From positions 29,548,001 through 29,612,000 of the forward strand of contig OX621254.1 of the NCBI GenBank assembly GCA_951640165.1: DNA of 64,000 bases, given 5' to 3'. The DNA is from Pseudoips prasinana. Its lineage: Eukaryota > Arthropoda > Insecta > Lepidoptera > Nolidae. Both the position numbers and the translations under genes were made by a program. Position 1 is the first letter of the stretch; each line of letters opens with the position of its first letter. A model generated the notes under the pieces. The model was not told the origin of the DNA, searched no databases, and saw nothing but the letters and a program-made list of their open reading frames with translations. Shown one piece after another: positions 63,000-64,000 of the stretch.

Positions 63000-63160
63000 G
63001 TCCTGTTGGCGTGGTTGACAAATGCTTGCTCTTCACGCTGGATGTCGTGGGTTCGATTCCCACCCAGGACAGATATTTGTGTGCATGAACATGTCGTTTG
63101 TCCTGAGTCTGGGTGTAATTATCTTTATAATTATGTATTTACAAATGAAAAGTATTATTA
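63000..63160 (+). mobile_element. SINE family C
   Basis: CCTGTTGGCGTGGTTGACAA, GTGGGTTCGATTCCCACCCA, GGACAGATATTTGTGTGC and GTCTGGGTGTAATTAT. Confidence 0.7.
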
Positions 63161-63315
63161 ATGTCAAAATTGGTTATTTAAGATTTTTAAATATTAATTT
63201 TCAATAGTTATAGTTTTGGATATAGTTAGCCACATCTTGTCTAAATGGTTCTGTCTAGTTCCTTAACCTCATGTACTATTTTTGGATCGGTGCGTGGCTA
63301 CTATTATATACTGTA

Positions 63316-63578
63316 CTAGCGGCCCGGTACGTGCTTCGCTACGTATAAGGCATAGTAATAAAAAAATGATTATTAAGTTCATTTATTCAAACATTTTTTT
63401 TTAATTGCTAAAAGATGTTGATTTTGCATTTTTTCAAGACTTTTTTTAATTTTCTCTACGTACAAACCTTCCCTGGACTTCCACGAATAATTAAAGACCA
63501 AAATTAGCCAAATTGGTAAAGGCGTTGTTGAGTTATAACATTACAACGAAAAGTGGCATTGATTTTTATATATATAGA
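63316..63578 (-). mobile_element. Helitron-like element, divergent family
   Basis: CTAGCGGCCCGGTACGTGCT TCGCTACGTA at the left, TATATATATAGA then T at the right. The 3' hairpin uses ACGTA/TACGT arms. Confidence 0.55.
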
Positions 63579-63580
63579 TT

Positions 63581-63850
63581 AGGGACAACACTCGAGTTAA
63601 AGCAGAGTTAATGATGGCCGTAATATCAGATATATGTCACTAGAGCGAGTCAAGTATGAGGATACATTGTCACTCACTATGTACACTTAACTAGCCTGTA
63701 TCTAAAGTAAATCTTATAAAAGTACATAAGAAGGGACAACAGATTGCGTAAAGCAGAACTCATGCTGGCTGCAATATCTGGACGAAATAGAGCGAGCTTA
63801 GTATCAGGATTGACTATCCTTAGCTATCTATAATCTTGGCCCGAGAGTGT
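63581..63850. repeat. Direct duplication, about 152-bp spacing
   Basis: AGGGACAACA(C/G) ... AAAGCAGA at 63581 and 63733, each followed by an ATAT(C)-rich part and a TAGAGCGAG word. Confidence 0.55.
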
Positions 63851-64000
63851 CTCTAAGAGAAAAGTTCAAAGAGGTCAACATTCTAACTGTACCATCTCAG
63901 TATATACATGAAAACTTACTATATGTGCATAAAAATATCGATTCCTTCTGTAAAAGGAGCGATACACATAATGTAAATAGACTAGACATAAGAATAATCT

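Overview
The window looks like nuclear DNA of a lepidopteran (moth or butterfly). It is AT-rich, its coding exons are small and split by kilobase introns, and it is packed with the repeat types usual in that order: tRNA-headed SINEs, short non-autonomous Helitrons ending in CCGCGGGGCACAGCTAG, many TA-flanked MITEs and non-LTR retrotransposon fragments. Species cannot be read from the sequence.

Left half (1 to about 31.2 kb). The only recognisable host gene runs right to left on the minus strand. It is an oxysterol-binding-protein-related protein of the ORP3/6/7 type. I place ten small exons by GT-AG boundaries and a continuous phase from 31119 down to 297. They encode about 384 residues: an N-terminal region, a complete PH domain (about residues 94-186), a coiled coil and a Lys/Arg-rich linker. 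The sterol-binding ORD must lie left of base 1. Intron 5 (18224-9611) contains a 3.3-kb same-strand open exon (14449-17798). It has a good splice acceptor in a phase that fits exon 5, so it is either an alternative PH-plus-long-tail terminal exon of the ORP gene or a nested gene. Its product resembles nothing I recognise. The introns otherwise hold SINEs, MITEs, Helitrons and LINE scraps, several of them nested in readable order.

Right half (31.2-64 kb). I see no certain host exon here; it is upstream of the ORP gene and almost wholly mobile. It holds tandem Helitron dimers, two satellite-like arrays (about 112-bp and 136-bp units) and a 5'-truncated LINE with an open RT frame (39390-40815). 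A near-complete two-ORF LINE spans about 42243-46880; its endonuclease-RT ORF is intact and its ORF1 is broken by one TAG. A Tc1-type DD34E transposon (52532-54131) has an open transposase frame but lacks the first catalytic Asp. An RNase-H-bearing LINE remnant lies at 55.97-57.04 kb. CpG-dense stretches near 48.0 and 48.5-48.7 kb may be promoter or leader sequence, which I cannot settle.

There are no rRNA genes, no convincing tRNA genes and no CRISPR arrays. Boundaries of degraded repeats are approximate unless termini and target duplications are named.
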